From contig JAMPHA010000008.1 in NCBI GenBank assembly GCA_023663615.1, positions 3,747 through 67,746 on the forward strand: 64,000 nt of DNA, given 5' to 3'. The notes under the pieces are model-generated. The model saw nothing but the letters and a program-made list of their open reading frames with translations, was not told where the DNA came from and made no database searches. Positions 1 to 8,871 of this stretch are shown one piece after another. Source of the stretch: DLAJ01 sp023663615 (GTDB lineage: Bacteria > Bacillota > Clostridia > Lachnospirales > Lachnospiraceae). The number at the start of each line of letters is the position of its first letter. Position 1 is the stretch's first letter. The position numbers were made by a program, and so were the translations under genes.

Positions 1-1831
1 TTAAGAGCGGCAGAAAGAACACGATCAGCACCTGAGAATTGACGCTCTTTTTGATCTCTCTTTTGGTCATGCCGACCTTCTGCATGATCTCGAATTTCCC
101 CTGATCCTCGTATCCCTCGGAAATCTGTTTATAGTAAATGATGAGCACCGTCGCAAACAGAAACACGATACCGAGCAGAATCCCCAGAAAGAACAGGCTT
201 CCGTACATTCCGTAAAATCCCTCCCGCTCCCATGCGATACTCTCCACCCAGACAGACGGGAATGCATCGTCTTCGCTCTGCGCCGCGCCAATCCGCTCAC
301 ACAGATTACTTACCCAAATCCGCTGCTCCGCTTCCTCCGCCGGAAGATCAAACCCTAAGTAGCTGTACCCGCTCACCCGCACCTCCTCCGATCCGGCTCC
401 CTCATAAAACGCAGCATACCGCTCGAAATCCGGTACGATCATCCAATACGAGGCAAAAACATCCGAAGCGTCCGCGCCGTTCGTCGGAAGTGTTGTGACG
501 ACCCGTTTTACGCGCAGCGGCTCCCAATCCTCCACCGTGATCGTATCGTAGGAATAGCTGCTTCCCTTCGAGACGCCAAGCAGCACCTCGTCGGCTGCGA
601 GCGTCTCCTGCTCTCCCGTCATCCGGTTATAATCTTCCAAGGGAATCATATAAAAACCGACCTGCAGACTTTCCGTTCCCGCAGAAAACCCAAGCATGAT
701 GTCATGCGTCACAATCTGATCGTTCCTTCGTTCTGCGCTGATGTCTAAATAGCGGTAGGACACTTCCCGCTCCGCCTGCACGCCCGCATCCGCTGCCGCC
801 TTCATCGCAAGCTCCCGTATGGCGTCCGCCGCGCCTTGATCCGTCGAGTGCGCCCGCAAAACGACATCCTGCGGATAACGTATCCGCATACCGTCCTCTT
901 TCCCAAAATACAGGCAAGCCGTCGAGGAGAGCGTCACAAGCACCATCGTGGAAAGAATACAGATAGACGCAAGCCCCGCGCCGTTGCGCTTCATGCGGTA
1001 ACTCATGGAAGACACCGACACAAAATGATTTGTCCGGTAATAAAACTTCTTGTTTTTTTGCAGTATCTTACAGAGTGCGACCGATCCGCTGATAAAAAGC
1101 AGGTACGTCGCCGCAATGACCATTAAGACTGCGATAAAAAAATACACCATTGCCGAAATCGGCTCCGAGATCGTCACCGCCAGATAATAAGCCGCGCCAA
1201 GCACCAGAACACCGGCAAGCGCCAAGACCCAGTTGACCTTCGGCGGTTTTTCCCCGACATTCTCACTCCTAAGCAGTTCCACAGGCTTCGACACATGAAT
1301 CTGACGCAGGTTATTGATCAGGATTAACCCGAACACGAATGCAAAGAGTCCGGCTGTCCGGAGCACGGAATCCAAAGATACCCGGAAACGGTAATCCGGC
1401 TCCATGCCGATGATATAGACCGCGGCAAGCTCCGCCATCTTGGAAAACAAAACGCCGAACACAAGCCCCGCCGCAACGGCGACCGCGTAAATGATCAGAC
1501 TCTCCCACACGAGCATCCGCGCAAGGTTCCATTTTCCCATACCGAGAATATGATATAATCCGAATTCTTTCTTCCTTCTGCGAATCAAAAAAGAATTCGT
1601 GTAAAACAGGAAGATGACGACAAAAAACGCCATCACGTTCACGCCGAACCCTAACGTCGCCTGTAAGGTCTCCCCGCCGCTCATCTGGTACAGGGTCTTA
1701 CTGCTCTCTAAGAATGTGATAATGTAATACATGATCACCATCCCGATCCCTGTCAGGATAAATGGAATGTACATTTCTTTATTTCTTTTAATTCCTGTCC
1801 ATGCCAGTTTGGGGTAATAGATTCCTTTCAA
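1..1831 (-). CDS. bceB: BceB-type ABC transporter permease, 3' end cut by the window
   Basis: 610 codons are present and the frame is still open at base 1, so the C-terminus lies outside. I chose a TTG start because GGGGAG lies seven bases upstream, inside the end of the ATPase gene, and one base separates the two genes. The N-terminus has an FtsX-like membrane block (first helix near residues 20-40), then several helices, a long soluble stretch around residues 320-560 and another helix near 570-590. This is the architecture of BceB/VraG permeases of about 650 residues, whose large extracytoplasmic domain senses peptide antibiotics. With the ATPase it should extract or export bacitracin-like peptides and signal to the upstream kinase. 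Family assignment is firm; the substrate is inferred. Confidence 0.9.
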   Translation of the reverse strand, partial: MKGIYYPKLAWTGIKRNKEMYIPFILTGIGMVIMYYIITFLESSKTLYQMSGGETLQATLGFGVNVMAFFVVIFLFYTNSFLIRRRKKEFGLYHILGMGKWNLARMLVWESLIIYAVAVAAGLVFGVLFSKMAELAAVYIIGMEPDYRFRVSLDSVLRTAGLFAFVFGLILINNLRQIHVSKPVELLRSENVGEKPPKVNWVLALAGVLVLGAAYYLAVTISEPISAMVYFFIAVLMVIAATYLLFISGSVALCKILQKNKKFYYRTNHFVSVSSMSYRMKRNGAGLASICILSTMVLVTLSSTACLYFGKEDGMRIRYPQDVVLRAHSTDQGAADAIRELAMKAAADAGVQAEREVSYRYLDISAERRNDQIVTHDIMLGFSAGTESLQVGFYMIPLEDYNRMTGEQETLAADEVLLGVSKGSSYSYDTITVEDWEPLRVKRVVTTLPTNGADASDVFASYWMIVPDFERYAAFYEGAGSEEVRVSGYSYLGFDLPAEEAEQRIWVSNLCERIGAAQSEDDAFPSVWVESIAWEREGFYGMYGSLFFLGILLGIVFLFATVLIIYYKQISEGYEDQGKFEIMQKVGMTKREIKKSVNSQVLIVFFLPLL

Positions 1832-1832
1832 T

Positions 1833-2612
1833 TTATAACTCCCCCTTTCCGTCTTCTTCGCCGCTCGTCGCAATCGTCGTCAGCGTATCGGAAATGCGCT
1901 GGTACAGCGCCTCGTTCGTCAGATTGCCGCGGTAAAGCTGATGATAAACCTCTCCGTCCTTGATGAACAGCACGCGTCCCGCATGGCTCGCCGCCTTCAC
2001 GGAATGCGTTACCATCAGGACCGTCTGCCCGTCCGCATTGATCTGAGAAAACAATCTTAACAGTTCATCCGTCGCCTTGGAATCCAGCGCGCCCGTCGGC
2101 TCATCGGCAAGAATGATACGCGGTCTGGTGATGAGCGCCCGCGCAGCCGCCATGCGCTGCTTCTGCCCGCCCGACAGCTCATACGGGTATTTGTCCAACA
2201 GATCGGAAATTCCGAGTTGTTTTGCAACTGGTCTGATTCTATCTTCCATTTCTTTTGGTTTTGTGCCAGCCAGAACAAGCGGCAGGTAAATGTTATCCCG
2301 CACGGAAAACGTGTCGAGCAGGTTAAATTCCTGAAACACAAAACCGAGTCTGTCCCGCCGAAACGCCGCAATCTCCGAATCCTTAACGGTCGTAATGTCC
2401 CTGCCGTCCAACAATACGCCGCCTCCGGTCGGCTTATCGAGCGCCGCCAAAATGTTTAAGAGCGTCGTCTTACCCGAACCGGACTCTCCCATGATCGCCA
2501 CATACTCCCCCGCTTCCACGCTGAATGACACATTCTTTAACGCCTCCACCTGATGTGCGCCGAAGCGTGTTGTATAAACTTTTCTCACATTCTGTACTTC
2601 CAATATTGCCAT
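1833..2612 (-). CDS. bceA: BceA-type ABC transporter ATP-binding protein
   Basis: A 259-residue cytoplasmic ATPase. Walker A GESGSGKT is at residues 42-49, the signature LSGGQKQRMAAARAL is central, and Walker B with ILADEPTGALDS follows. This matches the MacB/BceA class that pairs with FtsX-fold permeases. I chose the ATG followed by AILEVQNV because AGGAG precedes it by seven bases; a longer in-frame extension to 2660 has no such site. It should power the permease that follows one base downstream. Transcription probably starts in the 170-bp gap behind the kinase gene, where a BceR-type operator lies. Confidence 0.95.
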   Translation of the reverse strand: MAILEVQNVRKVYTTRFGAHQVEALKNVSFSVEAGEYVAIMGESGSGKTTLLNILAALDKPTGGGVLLDGRDITTVKDSEIAAFRRDRLGFVFQEFNLLDTFSVRDNIYLPLVLAGTKPKEMEDRIRPVAKQLGISDLLDKYPYELSGGQKQRMAAARALITRPRIILADEPTGALDSKATDELLRLFSQINADGQTVLMVTHSVKAASHAGRVLFIKDGEVYHQLYRGNLTNEALYQRISDTLTTIATSGEEDGKGEL

Positions 2613-2727
2613 TGTGGTTCTCCTTTCGATGCTCGTTCTGGTCGGTAATTGCCCAAGCATAAACGCCTTTCTATGCGTTTCACAATTGCCGATTCGTTAC
2701 GACCATCTTAATAAAAAGGGGAATGAT

Positions 2728-2779
2728 GCGCCATCGAATCGGCTTACATTTCCCCCTTACACGCTTACAGTTTTGTAAG
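2728..2779 (-). promoter_or_regulatory. BceR-type operator block upstream of bceAB
   Basis: On the minus strand the block opens with the perfect 16-base palindrome CTTACAAAACTGTAAG (2764-2779). A further TGTAAG half-site lies 21 bases after the one in the palindrome. The core fits the TnACA-N4-TGTAA pattern described for BceR-like regulators. It sits between the kinase stop and the ATPase start, where BceR-dependent promoters are found. About 45 of its 52 bases recur at 44136-44187. Confidence 0.75.
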
Positions 2780-2785
2780 ACGTCT

Positions 2786-3772
2786 TTATTCGTGTTCCAT
2801 CTGCTCTCTGTGCAGGTTTATATAGACGGCGGTTCCCTCGCCGAGCACCGAATTTGCCCAGATGCGATGACCTAAGTTCGCCGTGATGCGCCTGCAGAGA
2901 TAAAGTCCGATCCCGCTTGCTTTTTTATCCCGTCTGCCGTTATAGCCGGTATAGCCTTTCTCAAAAATACGCGGAAGGTCTTCCGCCGCAATCCCGATCC
3001 CGGTATCCCGGATGATGAGCACCTCATCTTCTAACTCAATGGAAATCTGCCCTTCCTTCGTGTATTTCAACGCGTTGGAAAGCACCTGTTCGACCACGAA
3101 CAACAGCCATTTTTCATCCGTCAGCACCTGTTTATGTACCGGCTCATAGACGAGCCTTATTTTTTTCCCGATAAAAAAGTTCGCAAAGCGCCGGATCGCC
3201 TGACGCAGAATATCATCCAGATCGCAGCGCGCAAAGCAGTAGTCCGTCGCGCCCGCGTCCAGCCGCAGATAACAAAGCACCATCTCCACATATTGCTCAA
3301 TGCGGCTTAGGTCCGTGGACAATGCCAATGCGGTCTTATCGTCCTGCTCGTCCAGCTTTAACCGCATGGATGCGATCGGCGTTTTGATCTGATGTACCCA
3401 TGCGGTGTAATAGTCCATCATATCCGCATAACTGGTTTTATAATAAGTCTCGATATGATTCTTTTCCTCAAACAGCGCTTTTATCATCCCGTCATACGCC
3501 GCGCTGTAATCGTCCCATGGCTCCGGAAGGCGTTCTAAGCTGTACAGGATTTCTTTTTGCATTTCTTCCAGACGCAGGCATCGCCCGCGATAGGCAAAAT
3601 AATCCGACAGCATGATCACCATTCCGATCCCTGCGCACACCACAATCCCATAAGAAAGCGCCTCCCACGGAACGCGGTACAATATCAGCGTCAGTGCGAG
3701 CGACAGAAAGAGGAGCGCCGCTCCCCCGATCACTTTTTTCCTCACTCCCAGATAGGCAAAAAAACGCTTCAT
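2786..3772 (-). CDS. bceS: BceS-like intramembrane-sensing histidine kinase
   Basis: 328 residues. Two closely spaced membrane helices (about residues 14-31 and 41-56) with almost no extracytoplasmic loop mark an intramembrane-sensing kinase, which needs its cognate ABC transporter to detect antibiotic. The phosphoacceptor is His127 in a WVHQIKTPIASMRL context. HATPase motifs follow: NALKYT (N-box), DTGIGI and GIGLYLC. Its ATG overlaps the stop of the response regulator gene as ATGA, so translation is probably coupled. Kinase, regulator and transporter together form a canonical Bce module. Confidence 0.93.
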   Translation of the reverse strand: MKRFFAYLGVRKKVIGGAALLFLSLALTLILYRVPWEALSYGIVVCAGIGMVIMLSDYFAYRGRCLRLEEMQKEILYSLERLPEPWDDYSAAYDGMIKALFEEKNHIETYYKTSYADMMDYYTAWVHQIKTPIASMRLKLDEQDDKTALALSTDLSRIEQYVEMVLCYLRLDAGATDYCFARCDLDDILRQAIRRFANFFIGKKIRLVYEPVHKQVLTDEKWLLFVVEQVLSNALKYTKEGQISIELEDEVLIIRDTGIGIAAEDLPRIFEKGYTGYNGRRDKKASGIGLYLCRRITANLGHRIWANSVLGEGTAVYINLHREQMEHE

Positions 3773-4440
3773 TCGATCAGATACCCCATTCCCACCTTTG
3801 TTGTGATAAAATCATTCAGTCCTGCGGCGGCAAGCTTCTTGCGCAGCCGCGTCACATTGACCGTCAGCGTATTCTCATCCACAAATTCATCCGACTCCCA
3901 CAGCTTCTGCATCAGGGAATCCCGGCTGACGACCTTTCCTTTTTTCTCTAAGAGCGCCTGTAAAATACGGTATTCATTTTTCGTCAGATCAATCTTCTCC
4001 CCGTCGTAGGAAAGCGTCGCGTCATCCATATTTAAGACCGCTCCGCGGTGGCGCATCACGGCGGGCGCCGCCGCAAAATCATAGGTTCGTCTGAGGAGCG
4101 CCTGAATCTTGGCGATCAGCACGTTGCTGTCGTAGGGTTTCGTGATAAAATCATCCCCGCCCATATTCATCGCCATGACAATGTTCATATTATCCGACGC
4201 CGAAGATAAAAAAATAATCGGCACGCTGGAGATTTTGCGGATCTCGCCGCACCAGTGGTAGCCATTGTAAAACGGGAGCCCGACGTCAAGCAGGACAAGC
4301 TGCGGATCAAACGCGCCAAACGCTTCCAGCACGTTCCTGAAATCCTCCACGCAGCGCACCTCAAAGCCCCATCCGCCGACCTGCTTTTCCACGCCGCGCG
4401 CAATTCCCTCATCATCCTCTACGATCAAAATCCGATACAT
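3769..4440 (-). CDS. bceR: BceR-like response regulator (OmpR family)
   Basis: 223 residues: an N-terminal receiver with acidic pair D9-D10 and phosphoacceptor Asp52 (LLDVGLPFYNG), then an OmpR-type winged helix (LTKNEYRILQALLEKKGKVVS onwards). The start is the ATG before YRILIVEDDEG, preceded by GGAAGAG; a 15-residue upstream extension lacks a ribosome site. It is the first gene of the kinase operon. By analogy it should bind the TTACA/TGTAA palindrome upstream of the ATPase gene, and possibly the copy in front of the phospholipid operon near 44.1 kb. Confidence 0.94.
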   Translation of the reverse strand: MYRILIVEDDEGIARGVEKQVGGWGFEVRCVEDFRNVLEAFGAFDPQLVLLDVGLPFYNGYHWCGEIRKISSVPIIFLSSASDNMNIVMAMNMGGDDFITKPYDSNVLIAKIQALLRRTYDFAAAPAVMRHRGAVLNMDDATLSYDGEKIDLTKNEYRILQALLEKKGKVVSRDSLMQKLWESDEFVDENTLTVNVTRLRKKLAAAGLNDFITTKVGMGYLIE

Positions 4441-4482
4441 GGCTGCTCTTCCGTCCTCTCCTGTCAATCCGCCCTGCGCCGC

Positions 4483-4539
4483 CAAAATTGTTCCGCTCTG
4501 GCAGCGTGCCTGCTATCCGGTCAAAATTGTTCCGCTCTG
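4483..4539. repeat. Direct repeat, 18 bp, two copies
   Basis: CAAAATTGTTCCGCTCTG occurs exactly at 4483-4500 and 4522-4539, 39 bases apart, in the gap between the divergent bceR and methyltransferase genes. It could be a regulator site or one of the short duplications seen elsewhere in the window. Confidence 0.8.
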
Positions 4540-4647
4540 TCCGCCGGGACGTTTTTATCATATAACAATCATTTGCCAAATGTCCATAGTTTGTGTATAT
4601 TTATTGTAGCAGATAACAGGCAGGTAAAAGCAAAGGAGTCAGTCGCG

Positions 4648-5523
4648 ATGTGGATTGCGCAGAATTGGAAAGATTATGAGGTTCTTGACACCTCGTCGGG
4701 AGAAAAACTGGAACGCTGGGGGGACTATCTTCTCGTGCGTCCCGATCCGCAGGTTCTATGGAATACGCCGAAGACGAATCCCGGCTGGAAAAAAAGAAAC
4801 GGTCATTATCACCGAAGCAGCAAGGGCGGCGGAGAATGGGAATTTCACGGGCTTCCGGAAGAATGGCAGATTTCCTATGAGCCGCTCTCGCTCTCGTTCC
4901 GCTTAAAACCTTTCAGCTTTAAGCATACCGGGCTGTTCCCTGAGCAGGCGGCAAACTGGGACTGGTTTTCCGCTCTCATCCGGTCTGCAAAGCGTCCCGT
5001 CAGGATCTTAAACCTGTTCGCCTATACCGGGGGTGCGACGCTTGCCGCCGCGCGCGCCGGCGCTTCGGTCACGCATGTGGACGCTTCTAAGGGCATGGTG
5101 ACATGGGCGAGAGAAAACGCGGTCGCTTCCGGACTTGCCGACGCACCCATCCGCTGGCTCGTCGATGACTGTGTGAAATTCGTGGAACGTGAAATCCGCA
5201 GGGGCAGCCGCTACGACGCCATCATCATGGATCCCCCCTCCTATGGCAGGGGACCAAAAGGCGAAATTTGGAAAATGGAGGAGTCCATTTTCCCTTTTAT
5301 TGAACTGACAAGTAACCTTTTATCCGGGCAGCCGCTGTTTTTCCTGATCAATTCCTATACAACGGGATTACAGCCCGCCGTGCTCTCCTATATGATGCGG
5401 ACCGTTCTTATCCCGCGCTTTGGCGGCGATGCAGAGGCAGACGAAATCGGGCTTCCCGTATCCGGAAACGGACTCGTTCTGCCGTGCGGCGCAAGCGGAC
5501 GCTGGAAAACGAGTTTTGCGTAG
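4648..5523 (+). CDS. Class I SAM-dependent methyltransferase (RlmI/RlmK-like)
   Basis: 291 residues. The start is the ATG preceded by AAAGGAG at good spacing. The Rossmann motif LNLFAYTGGATLAAARAGA is followed by an acidic THVDAS strand and the catalytic-type motif IIMDPPSYGRG. This order is typical of COG1092 23S rRNA (cytosine) methyltransferases such as RlmI and the C-terminal half of RlmL/K. The N-terminal region lacks an obvious PUA domain, so the exact RNA target is open. It is transcribed alone on the plus strand, divergent from the Bce operon, and followed by a hairpin shared with mntP. Confidence 0.85.
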   Translation: MWIAQNWKDYEVLDTSSGEKLERWGDYLLVRPDPQVLWNTPKTNPGWKKRNGHYHRSSKGGGEWEFHGLPEEWQISYEPLSLSFRLKPFSFKHTGLFPEQAANWDWFSALIRSAKRPVRILNLFAYTGGATLAAARAGASVTHVDASKGMVTWARENAVASGLADAPIRWLVDDCVKFVEREIRRGSRYDAIIMDPPSYGRGPKGEIWKMEESIFPFIELTSNLLSGQPLFFLINSYTTGLQPAVLSYMMRTVLIPRFGGDAEADEIGLPVSGNGLVLPCGASGRWKTSFA

Positions 5524-5600
5524 CAAAACTCGTTCAAAGAATCCGCCAAAGGCGGATTCTTTCGGGTTTATGGCATATTTGCACGCCGCAAAACTCGTTT
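5507..5600. repeat. Intergenic two-hairpin repeat, copy A
   Basis: ACGAGTTTTGC and its complement flank the methyltransferase stop codon. A second hairpin (AAGAATCCGCC / GGCGGATTCTT) and a GGGTTT tail follow. The same layout occurs near 7861-7965 and 28955-29060. Copy A lies between two convergent genes. Confidence 0.7.
5536..5562. terminator. Bidirectional hairpin terminator between methyltransferase and mntP
   Basis: The stem AAAGAATCCGCC / GGCGGATTCTTT has a three-base loop and lies between convergent genes. Short T-runs flank it on each strand. It doubles as the second hairpin of repeat copy A. Confidence 0.65.
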
Positions 5601-6164
5601 TTACCCGAACACCCCAAGATGCTCCAGCAGAATCTTCACGCCGAGCAGGATCAGGACCACACCGCCCGCGCACTCCGCGCCCGACCGGTATTTGGCGCCG
5701 AACGCATGACCGATCTTCGCGCCCACGGTGGAAATCACAAACGTCACACAACCGATAAACAGCACGGCGGCAAGAATATTCGTATCCGGCAGGAACGCAA
5801 ACGTGATCCCGACCGCAAGCGCGTCAATGCTCGTGGCGACTGCCATCATCAGCATTGTCTTCACATCCATGTCTGCGTTTGCCTCTTCCTCTTTTCCGAA
5901 CGCTTCCCTGATCATATTGGCGCCGATCACCAAAAGCAGCACAAACGCAATCCAATGATCGATCGCCGTGATATAGCGCCTGAAACGATAACCGAGCAAA
6001 TATCCGATAAACGGCATCAGCGCCTGAAAACCGCCGAACCATACGCCGCACAACATCGCGTTTTTCAGACTGCATTTTTTCATTGCCAGCCCCTTACACA
6101 CGGACACTGCAAACGCATCCATCGACAACCCGACTGCCAAAATAAACAATTCTATAAATCCCAT
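5601..6164 (-). CDS. mntP: Manganese efflux pump MntP
   Basis: 187 residues with six predicted membrane helices in two repeats. Each repeat carries the diagnostic Asp-containing helix: GLSMDAFAVSVCKG near the N-terminus and ATSIDALAVGITFA near residue 110. This is the MntP (DUF204) family, which exports Mn2+ across the cytoplasmic membrane. The ATG before GFIELF has GAGG seven bases upstream; a 14-residue extension to 6206 lacks one. I looked for the yybP-ykoY Mn riboswitch that often precedes mntP, but the short leader shows no convincing copy. Confidence 0.95.
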   Translation of the reverse strand: MGFIELFILAVGLSMDAFAVSVCKGLAMKKCSLKNAMLCGVWFGGFQALMPFIGYLLGYRFRRYITAIDHWIAFVLLLVIGANMIREAFGKEEEANADMDVKTMLMMAVATSIDALAVGITFAFLPDTNILAAVLFIGCVTFVISTVGAKIGHAFGAKYRSGAECAGGVVLILLGVKILLEHLGVFG

Positions 6165-6229
6165 AATGCTACCTCTTTTCGGTCGCCGCATACGCCGCGA
6201 GTCCATTTCATCCCCATAATCTTTCTATG

Positions 6230-6258
6230 AGTGTAGCACCTCCATTCTTTGGTGTCAA
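6230..6258 (-). promoter_or_regulatory. Sigma-A promoter of mntP
   Basis: On the minus strand TTGACA (6253-6258) is followed after exactly 17 bases by TACACT (6230-6235). The start point falls about 60 bases before the mntP ATG. Confidence 0.8.
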
Positions 6259-6285
6259 CCAGCCGGCACAACCGTCCATGACAGA

Positions 6286-7287
6286 CTACTTTCTTTTTCT
6301 GTGCGCAATTTCCGCCGCGATACATACGACTCCGACCAAGATCGATCCGATCAGCGTCATCAGGCAGACGTTATCGCCGACCTGCCGCGGATTCGTCCAA
6401 TCCATCAGATTTGCGTGCAGCGCAGACGGCGAATACGGCGGTTCCTTCGGCAATAAGAAGTACGCGATCATATCGTTCACGGTGGATAGAAACCCCCCAA
6501 TGATCATAACGAGGATTCCCGCTTTTGTAACAGGACGACATTTCGCATACCGTGCCGTCAAAAAGATCCCCCATGGGAGCAGCAGACACCATGACGTGAT
6601 CAACAGCGCGTTATGCCAATAGGATACACCCCCGCCGTGGAGCCCGCACACGATCATGATACCGTACAGCCACAGCGTATCCCACAGCATCACCGCCAGA
6701 CCTTTCTGCCGGCGGAGCGGTTCGGGAAGCGGCACCTGCATGAGGATGAACGGTAAAAAAAGTACGGACAATCCGAACACCACGGGCACCGCCGCCAAAA
6801 GGAACCACCTCCCCCGCGCGTAGATACAGCAGGTAAGCAGCAGTAACAGCAGCGATCCCGTGAAGCTTATGACCGTTTTGGAAAAGCGGTATCTGTTCGC
6901 AAGCATCGGCACCACGGTAAGACTTGCGACGACAAGCAGCGCCGTCAGCACAATAAAGAACCAGTCGAGCGCGTGTCCTGTCGCCAGATTGCAGATAAAG
7001 CAGACAATGACCGGGATCATTAAAATTCCCGCCGTGACAATGCCTGCCGTCATTGCCGTGCGTTTTTCTTTTTTCCGATGATGCTCCAACACGCCGTCCG
7101 CCTCCTGCATGAGCAGGCGCTCTACCCCGTTATCCGCCATCTGTTCGGATAACTTTTTACATGCGCCGCACTCCGCAAGATGCTCCTCCACGATCCGGCG
7201 GCTTTCCGCGCCGCACACATTGTCGCGGTAAAGAGGCAGTAAATCCTGTACCAAACCGCATGGGTATTTTTTATCATTCATTGTCAT
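6286..7287 (-). CDS. Membrane anti-sigma factor with zinc-finger N-terminus
   Basis: 333 residues. The N-terminal 50 residues hold a zf-HC2-like anti-sigma motif with His and two Cys (EEHLAECGACKKL) after LVQDLLPLYRDN. A charged linker and about seven hydrophobic helices (roughly residues 80-325) follow. Start and the preceding sigma gene stop overlap by 14 bases, so the pair is translationally coupled. The expected role is to hold the adjacent ECF sigma factor at the membrane until a signal releases it. A second ATG two codons downstream is an equally good start. Confidence 0.85.
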   Translation of the reverse strand: MTMNDKKYPCGLVQDLLPLYRDNVCGAESRRIVEEHLAECGACKKLSEQMADNGVERLLMQEADGVLEHHRKKEKRTAMTAGIVTAGILMIPVIVCFICNLATGHALDWFFIVLTALLVVASLTVVPMLANRYRFSKTVISFTGSLLLLLLTCCIYARGRWFLLAAVPVVFGLSVLFLPFILMQVPLPEPLRRQKGLAVMLWDTLWLYGIMIVCGLHGGGVSYWHNALLITSWCLLLPWGIFLTARYAKCRPVTKAGILVMIIGGFLSTVNDMIAYFLLPKEPPYSPSALHANLMDWTNPRQVGDNVCLMTLIGSILVGVVCIAAEIAHRKRK

Positions 7288-7813
7288 CCATCCTTTCCTG
7301 CAGCTTCCATTTCGCGCGGTGATACGTCACTCTCGCCCAATTCTCTGTCTTTCCAAAGATCACGCCGATCTTGGCAAAGGACAGTTCCCCGAACACGCGC
7401 AGCTGAAAAACCTCCTTGTACGGTTCCGCCATCTCATGCAGAAGCTGATGAATGCGCAGCACCGCCGCCTCATCCTCCGCCTGGCGCTCCACACTCTCCT
7501 GTGACTGGCGCTCCATGCTCCCCTGTGCCCTACTTCCAGGTCCTTCGAGCACGGGCAGAATGGATGATTCCCCTACGGACGCCTCCGCCCGAAACCGCGA
7601 TTGTCTTTTTAACTCGTCAAACGCCGCGTTCTTCGCGATCGCACAGATCCATGTCAATTGACCGGACTTTCCCTCAAACTGATCCATATTGCGCAGTGCC
7701 TTATAAAAGGTCTGCTGCGTAATCTCCTCCGCCAGATGCGCGCTTTTTACAATTGTCATGACATAGGAATACACGCTCATGTAATAGGTCCGGTACAGTC
7801 CGTCAAAATCCAT
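7274..7813 (-). CDS. ECF-type RNA polymerase sigma factor
   Basis: 179 residues. Region 2 spans about residues 10-70 (YVMTIVKSAHLAEEITQQTF, then LTWICAIAKNAAFDEL). Region 4 spans about 120-170 and ends in a helix-turn-helix (LSFAKIGVIFGKTENWARVT). The linker carries a near-duplicate SMERQSQESVERQ, one of several in-phase repeats in this genome. I chose the ATG before DFDGLY; a GTG three codons upstream is possible. It is followed by its overlapping anti-sigma gene. The target promoters are not evident, though self-regulation is common in this family. Confidence 0.92.
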   Translation of the reverse strand: MDFDGLYRTYYMSVYSYVMTIVKSAHLAEEITQQTFYKALRNMDQFEGKSGQLTWICAIAKNAAFDELKRQSRFRAEASVGESSILPVLEGPGSRAQGSMERQSQESVERQAEDEAAVLRIHQLLHEMAEPYKEVFQLRVFGELSFAKIGVIFGKTENWARVTYHRAKWKLQERMDDNE

Positions 7814-7860
7814 GCCTCTCACCCCGCTTTCATTGGTTAGACTGTGGAATTGCGTTTTCG

Positions 7861-7965
7861 TTACAAAAAAAGAGTTTCACTTGCGCGAAACTCTTTCAAA
7901 GAACTGCCGCAATTCTTCACGGGTTACGAAATTCCCTATACGTCAAAAAGGACGCAAAGGCAGAA
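7861..7965. repeat. Intergenic two-hairpin repeat, copy B
   Basis: GAGTTTCacttgcGCGAAACTC is followed by TTTCAAAGAA, a degraded second hairpin (CTGCCGCAATTC) and ACGGGTTACGAAATT. The order and wording match copy C at 28955-29060. It lies downstream of the minus-strand exporter ATPase gene. Confidence 0.7.
7864..7896 (-). terminator. Terminator of the lipoprotein/ABC-2 operon
   Basis: Read on the minus strand, AAAGAGTTTCgcgcaagtGAAACTCTTT is followed by a run of seven T. It lies behind the last gene of the exporter operon and in front of the sigma factor gene. Confidence 0.75.
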
Positions 7966-8004
7966 AGCCGCATCATTCAGCTTCTGACATCATGATAACA
8001 GCGC

Positions 8005-8871
8005 CTAATCCCTGTACGATATATAGTATAAATACACATCATCCAGATTCACGGCGTTCTCCGGCTGTGCGTTTCGAGGCGGCTCTTCGCTGATTACTTT
8101 CAAGGTCAGACCGTTCTCGTTTTTCCTGATATTACTGATGAGATATTGTTCCTGCATTTCGGGCAGTTCCGCCTCTGTGATCTCCACGTTCCACACATAT
8201 TTCCCGACCTTCGCGATCAGCCTGCCCGGCGTATCGGTCTCCACCACATTTCCGGACTTCATCATCAAAATCTCTTTTGCGACCGCCTCAATATCGGAAA
8301 CGATATGCGTTGCCAGCAGTACAATGCGGTTGGTCGCAATCTGACTGATATAATTGCGGATATGGATCCGTTCCTGCGGATCGACGCCCGCCGTCGGCTC
8401 ATCCAGAATCACGAGTTCCGGATCGTTTAAGAGCGCCTGCGCCAGCAATAAGCGCTGTTTCATTCCGCCCGAAAATCCGCCGACCCTTTTATTCCGCGCC
8501 GCTTCCAGGTTAAATACCTGTAGAAGCTCCTGCGCCCTTGCTTTTGCCGCCTTTTTATCAAGCCCTTTTAAGTGCGCCATATACATCAAAAACGCGCCCG
8601 CCGTAAAGTCCTCGTAGTATCCCTGCTGCTGCGGCATATATCCCAGAATCTTCCGATATTCTTTATTTCCCTTGAGGATTTCCTGCCCGTTCCAGAAGAT
8701 CGCGCCCTCCTGCCTTGCAATATTATTCGTGATCAGATTGATGAGCGTACTCTTCCCCGCGCCGTTCGGTCCGAGAATCCCGTAAATTCCGGGCGTAAAA
8801 GTAAAACTCATATGATTCAGCGCCTTCACATCGCCAAAGCTTTTAGACAGGTTTTCGATTTTTAATTCCAT
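8005..8871 (-). CDS. ABC-2 type exporter ATP-binding protein
   Basis: 288 residues. Walker A GPNGAGKS lies near residue 37, the signature FSGGMKQRLLLAQALL is central, and Walker B VILDEPTAGVDP follows. The C-terminal 70 residues form the accessory domain usual in CcmA/BcrA-class ATPases. The gene starts 29 bases inside the end of the permease gene, with GGGA upstream, so the pair is tightly coupled. It should energise the preceding membrane protein. With two lipoprotein genes upstream in the same direction, a self-contained four-gene operon is likely. Confidence 0.92.
   Translation of the reverse strand: MELKIENLSKSFGDVKALNHMSFTFTPGIYGILGPNGAGKSTLINLITNNIARQEGAIFWNGQEILKGNKEYRKILGYMPQQQGYYEDFTAGAFLMYMAHLKGLDKKAAKARAQELLQVFNLEAARNKRVGGFSGGMKQRLLLAQALLNDPELVILDEPTAGVDPQERIHIRNYISQIATNRIVLLATHIVSDIEAVAKEILMMKSGNVVETDTPGRLIAKVGKYVWNVEITEAELPEMQEQYLISNIRKNENGLTLKVISEEPPRNAQPENAVNLDDVYLYYISYRD

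Noticed and set aside
6165..6285. A yybP-ykoY manganese riboswitch in front of mntP
   Set aside because: The promoter lies only about 60 bases before the ATG. There is no room for the riboswitch and no recognisable conserved loop.
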